Origin: an uncultured Gemmata sp.
GTDB taxonomy: Bacteria; Planctomycetota; Planctomycetia; Gemmatales; Gemmataceae
NCBI GenBank assembly: GCA_937924775.1
Contig: CALDUT010000003.1
Coordinates: 178,759 to 242,758, forward strand
DNA length: 64,000 nucleotides
Direction of reading: 5' to 3'
Shown here: positions 43,093 to 53,241 of the stretch, one piece after another
Position numbering within the stretch: the first letter of the stretch is position 1
How the letters are laid out: every line of letters starts with the position of its first letter
Made by a program: the position numbers and the translations under genes
Notes under the pieces: generated by a model
Told to the model about the DNA's origin: nothing
What the model saw: only the letters and a program-made list of their open reading frames with translations
Database searches by the model: none

Positions 43093-46000
43093 ATGACACA
43101 CAGTCGGTTTCTGGTGGCTTGGATCGTTCTGGTGGTCGTTCCACTCGGGGCGACCGCTCAACCCCCAGTGGCCTTTGAGGATGCCGGGTTGCACGCGGTC
43201 CACTTCCTGAACACTCGCGAGGGGTGGGCCTGCGGCGACGACGGAGCCATCTGGCACACTCTCAATGGTGGCCGATCGTGGGAGCGAATGAAATCCGGAA
43301 CCCGCGCCAGCCTTCGAGGAATCCACTTTCTGAATATGAACGTGGGCTGGGCGGTGGGTCGCAGCGACGCCCCTGATGGCACCAGTATCGGTGTCTTGCT
43401 GAAAACTACTGACGGCGGCTGGAAGTGGGAGCAAGTGGGTACCAACATCATGCCGGGTTTGTCCGCGGTGAAATTTTTCGATGAGAACAGCGGTATCGTC
43501 TGCGGCGATAGTTCCGATGGTTTTCCCACGGGTCTTTTTGTCACCACCGACGGCGGGATCAAATGGGAAGCCGTTCGCGGACCGCGGCTGGCGTCTAACC
43601 GCGGTGCGGCCTTGCTCCCCCAGCGACCGGCTGTATTGATTAGCGGGGCCTGGGGCCAACTGGGAACGCTGATTCTCTCTCACCAAGCCAACGGTACCCA
43701 TCGGCGCAGCACCTACTACGACGCGGAACTCGACCCACTGGCCGGGCGCACACTTCATGCCGTCACTTGCAGCCCCACGAAATCAGCCACCGGCGAAGCG
43801 TGGTGTTGTGCAGTCGGTGATGGCGGCGCCATTCTGATCAGTTCCGATGGTGGGCAATCCTGGAGTTCGGCAAAGCTGCCCGTCCCAGCGGAAGTGCTGG
43901 CTTGCTGTGATTTCCGCTGCGTGGCCAGCCACGGCCAACATGTTTGGGTGGCCGGCCGGCCGGGGAGTATCGTTCTGCACAGCCCCGATGCGGGTCAATC
44001 ATGGGAAATTCAAAAGACCGACGTCACTGTGCCCATGCACGCGATGCAATTCATCGACGAACAGACCGGCTGGCTGGTGGGGGACTGCGGCACCATCCTT
44101 GGCACGACCGACGGCGGGAAAACGTGGAAAGTCCAGAAGTCGGGTGGTCAGCGGGCCGCCCTTCTCTTTCTGCATGCCAATCCCCGGAATGTTCCGCTCG
44201 ATGTGGTCGCGGCTTGCGGAGCCGCAGAGGGCTATCTGTGTACAGCGGTGAGCCTGATGAGTGCCCATCCGGCAACAGCCAAACCCGCGCACGCCGCCGA
44301 CGATCTGCGCCTCCGCTGCGCGCTCCGGCAGGCCGGCGGGGCGAGTGCCGAAAGCGGCTGGGGCTTTCCCATGGCTCCTTCCACCGTTGACCTACCCCCC
44401 CGGGAACTGCTGTCGTCCTGGGATCGGGCGCACAACGGCAAGGCTGCCGAACAACTGTTGCGGCAAGCGGTTTTGGCTATTCGCATCTGGCAACCGGAAG
44501 TGATCATCTGCGACCTTTTCTCGTCGCAAACTCCTTCCGCAGAAGCACTTGCGATCAATGCAACCAAAGAAGCCTTCAAACACGCCGCCGATCCGAACGC
44601 CTTCCCGGAACACCTGCACCACTTGGGACTGAAGGTGTGGGAACCGAAGAAGCTTTACGCGCTGAGCCCCGCCTCGGAGACCGCTCCGGTCAAGCTCGAT
44701 TCAACGTTGTTTTCACCCAAACTGAACGATTCGCCCAAAACCTTCGCGGAAACCGCCACCCGCGTGCTGAATGGATTTGCTCCCCTCGCCGACCGTCGGG
44801 ACTTTGTCCTCATCGCCCACCGGTTGCCGGGAGCCGAACGGCATACCCAACTGCTCGAGGGCATTTCCACACTCGCCCCCGGGGGGACCGCCCGCCGGAC
44901 CGCTACGAACAGCTCCAGCGATCCCGAATGGGTGAACGAAAAACGCCAAGCGGCTCAGCTGCGAGTGCAGTTGGAAGCCTTGGCTTGTAACGCTCGGGAA
45001 TCCGGCAGTCCCGAGAACGCTATCGCCGAACTCTCTAACACCCTCAAGAAAATGCCGGATGATGTCGCCGCCCGGACCGCGTTCACCATCGCAACGCAGT
45101 TTGTTCGTGAGGGTCAATGGAGCGAGGCCCGTGAGGTCTTTGGCCTGATCGCGATACACTATCCAGGGCACCCCGTGGCCGCGGCGGCGTTCCGGTGGCT
45201 GGCATGCTACCATGCGAGTTCCGAGGCCCGCCGCCGCCACGAAATTCAGCAGAAACTCTTCTACCAATCGATCCTCTGGCCCCCCCCCCCCGCCCCCTCC
45301 CTGCAACGCGTCGGCCATACAACCACTCCCGGGAACGCACCCCGGAGTGAAGATCGGTACAAGTTCCACAGCCCCGACACCATTTTCCGTTGGCACGCGG
45401 CCGGTTTGGAGTTGGAACCCAAACTCGTGGGTCTGGGGCCGGTCTACAGCCGCGACCCCGCCACATGGCTGTGCTTCCTCGCCGCCCGTCGGCACATCGG
45501 ACAATTGGCGGAAGCCGATCAATTCCTTGTGGATTACTTCAAACACACCCCGGCAGCTGCGGAACAGGCTCCGGGACTGGACCCATGGCGAGATTGCCTG
45601 GCCATGGAATGCTGGCTGGTGAACCGTAACGCGATACCGCTACCCCCAAAGCCGCTCGCGATCGCTTCCATGACCAAGACTCGCCCCACCCTCGATGGTC
45701 GCCTCGAGGATGCCTGTTGGCAGAACGCCCAATCTCTGGAGCTGACTACCACTGCCCTAGCTTGGGGGAGTCGAGACGACGTAGAAAACTTCCGCAGGCG
45801 CTATAAAACGACCGGCTACTTCAGTTACGATGACCAGTATTTGTACATCGCTGTGCAATGTGACCATCCGGTAGGCCAGAAAGTCGATCCCGTATCCAAA
45901 CGCTTCCGCGACATGGACTTACGCGGGCATGACCGGGTCGATATTCTTCTCGATCTGGACCGCGATTACCAAACCTATTACCGCTTCCAAATCGACCATC

Positions 46001-46269
46001 GCGGCTGTTTGGCCGAAGATTGCTGGGGCGACCCCCGTTGGAATCCCAAATACCATGTGGCCTTCCATTGCTCCGAACGATCCTGGAGTGCGGAAATCGC
46101 CATCCCACTGGACGAACTGACCGGCGACCGCCCCGCACCGGGGAAATGCTGGGCGGTGAACGTTAGCCGGGTTGTGCCGGGAGAGGGAATCTTGTCGTGG
46201 AGTGGCCCCGCAGAGAATGAACCGCGTCCTGAAGGCCTGGGGCTACTCCAATTCCGCAGCGAGCGGTAA
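43093..46269 (+). CDS. Secreted multidomain protein: YCF48/BNR propeller, LmbE-like central segment, TPR-like, C-terminal CBM9/DOMON-like domain
   Basis: FLNTREGWACGDDGAIWHTLNGGRSWERM repeats; LAIRIWQPEVIICDLF; C-terminal RPTLDGRLEDACWQNA ... DDQYLYIAVQCDHP ... DRVDILLDLDRDYQTYYRFQID ... WSAEIAIPLDEL. Confidence 0.85.
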   Translation: MTHSRFLVAWIVLVVVPLGATAQPPVAFEDAGLHAVHFLNTREGWACGDDGAIWHTLNGGRSWERMKSGTRASLRGIHFLNMNVGWAVGRSDAPDGTSIGVLLKTTDGGWKWEQVGTNIMPGLSAVKFFDENSGIVCGDSSDGFPTGLFVTTDGGIKWEAVRGPRLASNRGAALLPQRPAVLISGAWGQLGTLILSHQANGTHRRSTYYDAELDPLAGRTLHAVTCSPTKSATGEAWCCAVGDGGAILISSDGGQSWSSAKLPVPAEVLACCDFRCVASHGQHVWVAGRPGSIVLHSPDAGQSWEIQKTDVTVPMHAMQFIDEQTGWLVGDCGTILGTTDGGKTWKVQKSGGQRAALLFLHANPRNVPLDVVAACGAAEGYLCTAVSLMSAHPATAKPAHAADDLRLRCALRQAGGASAESGWGFPMAPSTVDLPPRELLSSWDRAHNGKAAEQLLRQAVLAIRIWQPEVIICDLFSSQTPSAEALAINATKEAFKHAADPNAFPEHLHHLGLKVWEPKKLYALSPASETAPVKLDSTLFSPKLNDSPKTFAETATRVLNGFAPLADRRDFVLIAHRLPGAERHTQLLEGISTLAPGGTARRTATNSSSDPEWVNEKRQAAQLRVQLEALACNARESGSPENAIAELSNTLKKMPDDVAARTAFTIATQFVREGQWSEAREVFGLIAIHYPGHPVAAAAFRWLACYHASSEARRRHEIQQKLFYQSILWPPPPAPSLQRVGHTTTPGNAPRSEDRYKFHSPDTIFRWHAAGLELEPKLVGLGPVYSRDPATWLCFLAARRHIGQLAEADQFLVDYFKHTPAAAEQAPGLDPWRDCLAMECWLVNRNAIPLPPKPLAIASMTKTRPTLDGRLEDACWQNAQSLELTTTALAWGSRDDVENFRRRYKTTGYFSYDDQYLYIAVQCDHPVGQKVDPVSKRFRDMDLRGHDRVDILLDLDRDYQTYYRFQIDHRGCLAEDCWGDPRWNPKYHVAFHCSERSWSAEIAIPLDELTGDRPAPGKCWAVNVSRVVPGEGILSWSGPAENEPRPEGLGLLQFRSER

Positions 46270-46287
46270 TTGCGGAACGTATTGAGG

Positions 46288-46335
46288 AGCCGTTGTCGGC
46301 TCGGATGGGGATGACGACAACGGCTTTTTCTTCTC
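46288..46335 (+). terminator. Rho-independent terminator
   Basis: Perfect 11-bp stem AGCCGTTGTCG/CGACAACGGCT followed by TTTTCTTCTC. Confidence 0.85.
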
Positions 46336-46353
46336 ATTGTTGTGGATTCTCAT

Positions 46354-47385
46354 TCACTTTTTCTCAATACAGTAGAGGTATTTGTCGGAGCGGAGGAACA
46401 GTCGGCCATCCGCGGCCACCGGTGTCGCGTGGAAGAGGCTGCGATCAGCAAGGTCGTTGGTCGCTAGAAGTTCAAATTTCGGTTGGGCCGCAACGACATA
46501 CACCTGTCCACTTCGCGTAAGGTAGTAAATCTTCCCCTCGGCGAGCAGAGCCGATGCGTAGAACTGTCCGGCTCGTGGCAGCCGTTCGTCATAGACGACT
46601 TTTCCAGTTTCCGCTTCCAAGCAGTAGGCGATTCCTTGAGAATCGCTCACAAAGTACAGATGTTTATCATGATAAACCGGCGAGGAGACGTTGGAACCTT
46701 TGGTCCCTGTCCACAATCGGTGCGTGCGGGTCACATCGCCCCGCCCACCGGTTTTCACGGCCAGCGCGGCCGTACCGCTGCGCCCGCCAATCACATACAC
46801 AATCCCTTCGGAAGCGACGACACTGGGCACCATGTACCAACCAATATCGGTATTACAGCTCCACAATCGTTGCCCGGTTTTTGGCTCAAAGCCCAGTACT
46901 TTCCCCTGGATGGCCACGATCAATTCCTCCTGACCATCTTTGTTTTGAACCACCACGGGGGTATTCCACGCCTCCCGAATGCCCGTCGCCTTCCACCGGG
47001 TCTGCCCGGTTTTCTTGTCGAGGGCATAAAGGGTTTCGCTCTCGACACTGGCGTTCACAATCACGCAATCACCGACCAACACGGGCGATGCCGCTGAACC
47101 CCAACTGTGAACTTTGTCCCCCACATCGGCCTGCCACAGCCGCTGACCCGAGTGATCGAAGGCCCAAACACCCGATTTGCCGAAGAAGCAATAAACCCGC
47201 TCCGCATCCACCGCGGGCGTACTGGAGGCATAGCCATGATCGTCGCGGACGCGGTCTTGTTCGGGGAGCTTGGCGGGAACAGGTTTATCCCAAATGAGCA
47301 TGCCGGTTTTGCGATCGAGGCAGACCAGATGGCGGCGAAGGTCTTCGGGCCGCCCTGGCGGCCGTCCGTCCATTGCGGTACCCAC
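46354..47385 (-). pseudogene. PQQ-like beta-propeller protein, apparently N-terminally truncated
   Basis: Propeller blades (HLVCLDRKTGMLIWDKPVPA, ALDKKTGQTRWKA) but no signal peptide or first blade; 5' end runs into a DUF2071 fragment in another frame. Confidence 0.7.
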
Positions 47386-47651
47386 TCACGCACAAAGCCA
47401 ACCCCGCGTTGTCCGCGGTGGACCACATAGAAGCGGAGGTTCCACTCGGGGAAGTTGCGGAAGCCCGGCCACGCGATGCCTAAGACTCGCGTGTCGAGAA
47501 ATTGAAAAGCGACCAAGCTGGCCCAACAGCAACCTTCGCGTCGATCCAGCTCGGTTTCTGGTGGGAGATAGGGGCGAAGCAGGTCCTCCGGCACCGCGAA
47601 GTTCGCAAGAATGAGATTCCGCCATTGGGCTGTGAGGAATTTTCGACGCAT
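47375..47651 (-). pseudogene. DUF2071 family protein, N-terminal fragment
   Basis: MRRKFLTAQWRNLILANFAVPEDLLRPYLPPETELD ... LRFYVVHRGQRGVGFVREWVPQ then family-like sequence ceases. Confidence 0.7.
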
Positions 47652-47767
47652 GAGGGGCAAATATTCGTCCGCGGCAACCAGAAACCTATTATGTGAAGGT
47701 CCGGTCGCCGCGTGTTCCGAGTAAGAAAGAAGGCTCGATCGATCGTAGGGGGGTTGACAGTGTGGAG

Positions 47768-49054
47768 TTACCCGGCCGTGGCCATCGGCATCGGTTCGAG
47801 CTTCTTCTCAATGAGTTCGCGTTGGACTTCGTAGAGCGGTTCCCACACTTCATCGAGGGAATCTTTGAAGACGTTGCCGATGAGCAAGTCGGTCACATGC
47901 CGTTTCATCTGCGGATATTTGCGAACAAAATAGCCGAAGTTGAAGCCGTCGTAGTAGATGCAGACGAACTTCTTGAGCCGGTCCATGCCTTTAATGAATT
48001 CCGGGCCCCATTTGCCTAGTTGCGCTGCGCTGAGGTCGTTCTTGGCTAACCCTTCGGTGATGCAATCGGCAGCAAACATCCCGGAGGAAAAGGCCAATTG
48101 TAGCCCAGAGGAGTAAATCGGATCGAGGAAGCCGAAGGCATCGCCGACCAGCACCCAGCCATCCCCGGCCACCCGCGACGAGCGGTAGGAGTATTCCTTC
48201 TGCGTGCGGAAGATGTCACAGCGTTCCGAACCTTCGATCCGCCGTTTCACCGCGGGGCAATTCTCCACCTCACGCCAAAAGATTTCTTCGAGGCGGGCCT
48301 GTTGGTCGGCCCCTTCAGGAGCCGGTTGATCGAACAGATAGGTCAGGTCGGCCACCACACCCACACTGACGATATTATTGTGCTGCGGGATATACCAGAA
48401 CCAGCCTTTCTTTTCCTTCAGTTGCAGAACGAGAGTGGCTCCTTCGTCGAGCGGGCCGGGTTCGCGTTTCGCTCCGCGGAAGTATGACCACACCGCAGCT
48501 TTTTTGAGCTTCGGCTCCCAATTTTTGATCTTCAGCCGGTTACTGATGATGGAGCTTTGCCCACTGGCATCGACAATCACTTTCGGGTGCAGGGTTTCTT
48601 CACGGCCGTCCTTGAATTGCACCCGCAGGCCGGTTTGTTTATCGCCCTCAAAAAAGACGTCGAGAACGCGGGATTCCTCGTGAACATCCACCCCGTGTTC
48701 GCGGGCGTTGTTGAGCAGCATATAGTCGAATTCGCTGCGCAGCACCTGCCACGTTTGGGTGCATTCGTGGGGGTTATTTTCAAAGAAGTAAAATGGTTGC
48801 GATTCCTTGCCCTGATCGTTGGCGAATTGCACCGAATATTTCTTGACAAAGGCCGAGGCTTTCATCTTGTCGAGCATGCCGAGCCGACGCAGAGGGAAAT
48901 AAGTGTCTGGCATGAACGACTCGCCAATGTGGAAGCGGGGGAATTTTTCCCGCTCGAAGAGGCGAACGGAATGTCCTTTCTGAGCAATGAGCGTGGAGGC
49001 GGTCGAGCCCGCGGGACCACCGCCGATAACAACTACTTCCGGAGAAGCACTCAT
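47768..49054 (-). CDS. FAD-dependent oxidoreductase, flavin-dependent-halogenase-like
   Basis: VVIGGGPAGSTASTLIAQKGHSVRLFEREKFPRFHIGESFMP, GWFWYIP, FLDPIYSSGLQLA. Confidence 0.85.
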   Translation of the reverse strand: MSASPEVVVIGGGPAGSTASTLIAQKGHSVRLFEREKFPRFHIGESFMPDTYFPLRRLGMLDKMKASAFVKKYSVQFANDQGKESQPFYFFENNPHECTQTWQVLRSEFDYMLLNNAREHGVDVHEESRVLDVFFEGDKQTGLRVQFKDGREETLHPKVIVDASGQSSIISNRLKIKNWEPKLKKAAVWSYFRGAKREPGPLDEGATLVLQLKEKKGWFWYIPQHNNIVSVGVVADLTYLFDQPAPEGADQQARLEEIFWREVENCPAVKRRIEGSERCDIFRTQKEYSYRSSRVAGDGWVLVGDAFGFLDPIYSSGLQLAFSSGMFAADCITEGLAKNDLSAAQLGKWGPEFIKGMDRLKKFVCIYYDGFNFGYFVRKYPQMKRHVTDLLIGNVFKDSLDEVWEPLYEVQRELIEKKLEPMPMATAG

Positions 49055-49279
49055 ACAATGTCTCGCCAATGGAACAAGGCCTGTCGTTGCGTAATACCAG
49101 TCGGCAGAATGCGCCTTACATTAAAAAACCGTAGCAAAACGCCAGTCTTAACGCAAGAATCCGGCGTCCGATGGGGACCAACCATTCCAGGGACCCCAAA
49201 GCCTAGCCGATGGAGATTCTCACGGTTGCTTGGCCATCGAAGGGTCTGCCGGCGTGATGGCGTTGCCCTCCCCAAAGTG

Positions 49280-50845
49280 TCACTTTGTGCGAATGACCAC
49301 CGGGGTGGTGTTCTTCTGCCGGGGGCCAGGGGTACTGCGGCCCTCATCCACCTGCCGCTGGAGCAGTTTCATCATCTGGGCCACGCGTTCGGTGTGCAAC
49401 GCCTCCAGATTGTTCTTTTCGACGATATCCTTGGACAGGTCAAACAACTGCACCTCCGGGGATCCGGAAGGTTCTTGGCCCGGCCGTGGAGCGCTCCAGC
49501 CCCCCGAGCCGGGGCACACACACAGCTTCCAGTGCCCATCCCGGATGGCGAACGAACCGTTGATCGAATGCACAATGGCATGGTCGCGAAGCGGTCCGCG
49601 ACTCAGCCCCAAAGCCGTCAGGAAACTGATGCTATCTTCCCCCACATCCGCTGCCAACTTCACACCCAGAATTTCGGCACAGCTAGCCATGATGTCGGTC
49701 AAAACTACGAGAGAATCGCATTGGGCGTTGGCTTTCACTTTCCTGGGCCAACAGACGATCAACGGCACGCGATGGCCGCCTTCATAAATGTCTGCTTTGT
49801 GGCCACGGTAAAGGTAGTTGGGGTTGTGGCCCAATTTTTGCAGAGTGGGGAAGTCGGCTTGAGGAGAGCAGCCGTTATCGCTGGTGAAGATGATGAGGGT
49901 GTTCTCCTCCAAGCGGTGTTTTTGGAGTTCGGCTAGTAATTCCCCAATGGCGGCGTCGATCTGCATGACAAAGTCGAGATACGGGGCATTGTCGAAACCG
50001 CTTTTGTTTTGCCATTCTGGGGTTGGGGCGATGGGGGTATGCGGGGCGGTCAGCGGGAAGTACAAAAAAAAGGGCTGCTCCCTTTTCGACCGCTCGCGAA
50101 TGTACTGCACCGCCTTTTTCGTCAACTCGGGCAACACGTTTTCGACGGCGAACCCCGGGGCGGCCGGTCCTCGGCGGCAGCGTCCCTTCTCGTTGCCCAA
50201 ACGCAGGGGAAAATCGCGATCGTCCGTGGGGTTCACCGTGACCCGGTCGTTCTCAATAAACGTGTAAGGCACCATGTCCAACGAAGCCGAGATGCCGAAG
50301 AAATAATCAAAACCAACGGAATTGGGCCCATTTTTGATAGGCTGATCGTATTCCACGTTGAAAACTTGCTCCCGCGACTCAATGCCCAATTCGTTCACCG
50401 TTCGACCGGGCTTGATCTGCCAATCCATGCCAAGGTGCCACTTCCCGATACACGCGGTGTGGTAGCCGTTATCCTTGAGCAACTGCGCGAGGGTGTAGCG
50501 GTTCGGTTCGATCAACCGCGGCGATAGCCCACCGAGAACACCATTTTTCAATTTAGAACGCCAGGCATAACGCCCCGTCAGAAGCCCGTAGCGTGTTGGC
50601 GTACAAACGGCACTGGGCGAATGAGCATCGGTGAAACGAGTTCCGGCCCGGGCCAGTGCATCGAAGTGGGGGGTGGGAATCTTGCACTCGGGGTTGTAGG
50701 CCTTCACATCCCCAATGCCCAAATCATCCGCGAGAATCACAATGATATTCGGTTTTTCGGAGATAGCGGAGGTTCGCGGTACTTCATCCGCGATCCCTTG
50801 AGCGGTCCCTACCCCAAGTATGGCAACAGAAAGAAGCAATCGCAT
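49280..50845 (-). CDS. Sulfatase (arylsulfatase family)
   Basis: PNIIVILADDLGIGDVKAYNPE, SPSAVCTPTRYGLLTGRY (CxPxR), IGKWHLG, FTSDNGC; signal peptide MRLLLSVAILGVGTAQGIA. Confidence 0.95.
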   Translation of the reverse strand: MRLLLSVAILGVGTAQGIADEVPRTSAISEKPNIIVILADDLGIGDVKAYNPECKIPTPHFDALARAGTRFTDAHSPSAVCTPTRYGLLTGRYAWRSKLKNGVLGGLSPRLIEPNRYTLAQLLKDNGYHTACIGKWHLGMDWQIKPGRTVNELGIESREQVFNVEYDQPIKNGPNSVGFDYFFGISASLDMVPYTFIENDRVTVNPTDDRDFPLRLGNEKGRCRRGPAAPGFAVENVLPELTKKAVQYIRERSKREQPFFLYFPLTAPHTPIAPTPEWQNKSGFDNAPYLDFVMQIDAAIGELLAELQKHRLEENTLIIFTSDNGCSPQADFPTLQKLGHNPNYLYRGHKADIYEGGHRVPLIVCWPRKVKANAQCDSLVVLTDIMASCAEILGVKLAADVGEDSISFLTALGLSRGPLRDHAIVHSINGSFAIRDGHWKLCVCPGSGGWSAPRPGQEPSGSPEVQLFDLSKDIVEKNNLEALHTERVAQMMKLLQRQVDEGRSTPGPRQKNTTPVVIRTK

Positions 50846-50929
50846 GGCGTGGCTCTCCGAAATTTGGCCTGGAAAACTGTTCCGACTGTATCCAGAGATG
50901 CCCAAGAGAACAAGAGGCCAAGCCTCCGG

Positions 50930-50959
50930 AAAAAAGAACCCCGGTGGTTTCCACCGGGG
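50930..50959 (-). terminator. Rho-independent terminator
   Basis: Perfect 9-bp stem CCCCGGTGG-ttt-CCACCGGGG; minus strand continues TTCTTTTTT. Confidence 0.88.
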
Positions 50960-51050
50960 CGTGGTTAGCGGAGGGTGCATATCCCATCATGCAACTGTAC
51001 AAATATTGATCACGGCTCAAGTGATCGGCCCATTCGTCGAACGATCCACA

Positions 51051-51359
51051 TCAAAATTGGTCGAGCCAGAAATGATTACCGCGGTAGTAACGCATGGGGG
51101 TCCATAATTCATATCGCCAGCCTGGTTCTTTGAACGCGGGATAGGCCATATATGCCGGTGGACGCACGTACGGATGACCCTTCGGTTCCGGCCAAGTTGG
51201 TGAATTTTGCGGCCAATAACTGTGGGGGAAGTAATAGTACGGGTAGTAGTAGTAACGCGGCAGCGGTGGCTCTTGCCCCAGAACAGGGGCGGCGGAACCG
51301 GCCCAAAGGGTCAACGCAAGGAACACCACGCCCAACCGCAAGGCCCACTTCCGGAGCAT
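51051..51359 (-). CDS. Small secreted Tyr/Pro-rich protein
   Basis: Signal peptide MLRKWALRLGVVFLALTLWAGSAAPVLG; RYYYYPYYYFPHSYWPQ; own downstream terminator. Confidence 0.65.
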   Translation of the reverse strand: MLRKWALRLGVVFLALTLWAGSAAPVLGQEPPLPRYYYYPYYYFPHSYWPQNSPTWPEPKGHPYVRPPAYMAYPAFKEPGWRYELWTPMRYYRGNHFWLDQF

Positions 51360-51592
51360 CGTTCGTCCTCCTGTGACGATATTTCGACAGCCAGTCGTCA
51401 GCGACTTAGCATCCTGTATAGCGAATCATACCCGACTTTCGGGTTCCGCGTCCGGCCGTGACACCACGAAAAGCCCAAAAACCGTACAACAACGGCAATC
51501 TTGTATCGCTTTTGGGGAGAAGGTGTAAAACACCCAATTCTCCGGTGAATTCCGCAAAAAGAGGCTTGGCCCGGCGAGGATTTTCTTCAGTG

Positions 51593-53074
51593 ATGACCAC
51601 ATCTGACGAAGTCTACAACAACCCCCTGATTGGCCGCTACGCCTCCCAGGAGATGTCGCAGCGGTGGAGCCCGTTGCGTAAATTCCGGACCTGGCGTCGG
51701 TTATGGCTCACATTAGCAGAAGCTCAAGCGGAGCTGGGACTGGTCGGCGACAACGGCCAGCCCCGCATCACCCCGGCGCAATTAGACGAACTGCGAGCCC
51801 ATTTGGACGACATCGACCTTGCCCGAGCTGCAGAACATGAAAAACGGCTACGGCACGATGTGATGGCCCACATCGCGACACTCAAAGAAGCCGCGCCCGG
51901 TTGTGGTGATATTTTGCACTTAGGTGCCACCTCCTGCTATGTAACGGACAATGCTGATCTGATTCTGATTCGCGAAAGCCTTCAACATGTCTGCGAATCG
52001 CTGGCCTGCGTCATCGATGCCTTGGCCCAATTCGCGGACCGGTGGAAAAACGAACCGACACTGGGTTTCACTCACTTCCAACCGGCCCAACTGACCACTG
52101 TCGGCAAGCGAGCCACCCTCTGGCTCTACGACTTTGTCCGCGATCTGCACGAGCTCGAACGCCGCCGCGACGAACTGCCCTTCCGCGGCGCCAAAGGTAC
52201 CACCGGAACCCAAGCCAGTTTCCTGGCCCTCTTTCATGGCGATCATGAGAAGGTGAAGCAACTCGATCAGCTCGTGGCTCAGAAAAACCACTTCACCCGC
52301 GTCGTGCCGGTTTGTGGACAAACCTATTCGCGTAAGATCGATGCGGAAGTTCTCGATAGCTTGGGTGGCGTGGCCCAAAGTGCCCACAAAATGGGCACCG
52401 ATTTACGCCTTTTAGCGCATCGGCAAGAGATCGACGAACCGTTTGAAGCGGAACAAGTCGGTTCGAGCGCCATGGCGTACAAACGCAACCCGATGCGTGC
52501 GGAGCGTATGTGCAGCATTGCCCGCTTTGTGATGGGGCTACCCGCCATGGCCGCGAACACCGCCGCGACCCAATGGCTCGAGCGCACACTCGACGATAGC
52601 GCGGCGCGGCGGTTGTACATCCCGCAGGCATTTTTAGCCGCCGATGCGGTACTGCGGATCGCCCTCAACCTGCTGACGCAAAAAAACGGCCCAGACCACT
52701 GCGGCTTAATCGTCAACCAAGCCGTCATCGCCCATTCGGTACGCGAATATCTGCCTTACATAGCCACCGAAAACCTGATGATGGCCGCGGTGCAAGCCGG
52801 GGAGGATCGGCAAGTCGTTCATGAAGTGGTCCGGCGGCATAGCCATGCGGTCACGGCTCGGGTGAAAGCCGGTGAAGGCTCACCCACTGAGTTGTTCGAT
52901 CGGCTCCAGCAAGAACCGGTTTTTCGCAACGTGGACTTTACCGCTGTGTTGGACCCGCGGCAATTCATCGGGCGATCGCCCCAACAGGTCGAGGAATTTA
53001 TCACAGACTATGTCGAGCCGATCCGCCACCGCTATCGGCGTGTGCTGGGGCAAGTGGCGGAGTTGCCGGTTTAG
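51593..53074 (+). CDS. purB: Adenylosuccinate lyase
   Basis: NNPLIGRYASQEMSQRWSPLRKFRTWRRLWLTLAEAQ, GSSAMAYKRNPMRAER signature. Confidence 0.95.
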   Translation: MTTSDEVYNNPLIGRYASQEMSQRWSPLRKFRTWRRLWLTLAEAQAELGLVGDNGQPRITPAQLDELRAHLDDIDLARAAEHEKRLRHDVMAHIATLKEAAPGCGDILHLGATSCYVTDNADLILIRESLQHVCESLACVIDALAQFADRWKNEPTLGFTHFQPAQLTTVGKRATLWLYDFVRDLHELERRRDELPFRGAKGTTGTQASFLALFHGDHEKVKQLDQLVAQKNHFTRVVPVCGQTYSRKIDAEVLDSLGGVAQSAHKMGTDLRLLAHRQEIDEPFEAEQVGSSAMAYKRNPMRAERMCSIARFVMGLPAMAANTAATQWLERTLDDSAARRLYIPQAFLAADAVLRIALNLLTQKNGPDHCGLIVNQAVIAHSVREYLPYIATENLMMAAVQAGEDRQVVHEVVRRHSHAVTARVKAGEGSPTELFDRLQQEPVFRNVDFTAVLDPRQFIGRSPQQVEEFITDYVEPIRHRYRRVLGQVAELPV

Positions 53075-53241
53075 GAAGGACAATCTGTCCGCGATGGTGG
53101 TGGAGTATGCGGCCCATTGGCTCAGCCAGTCGCCGGGGTTGACTTCGCCGCTGGCTTACCCGGACACTGGCCGAGCCCGCCTGTGGCTTAACCCGTAGGC
53201 CGCTGTTGCCACCGGCGTAGGGTAAATGGTCGCGGCCAACG

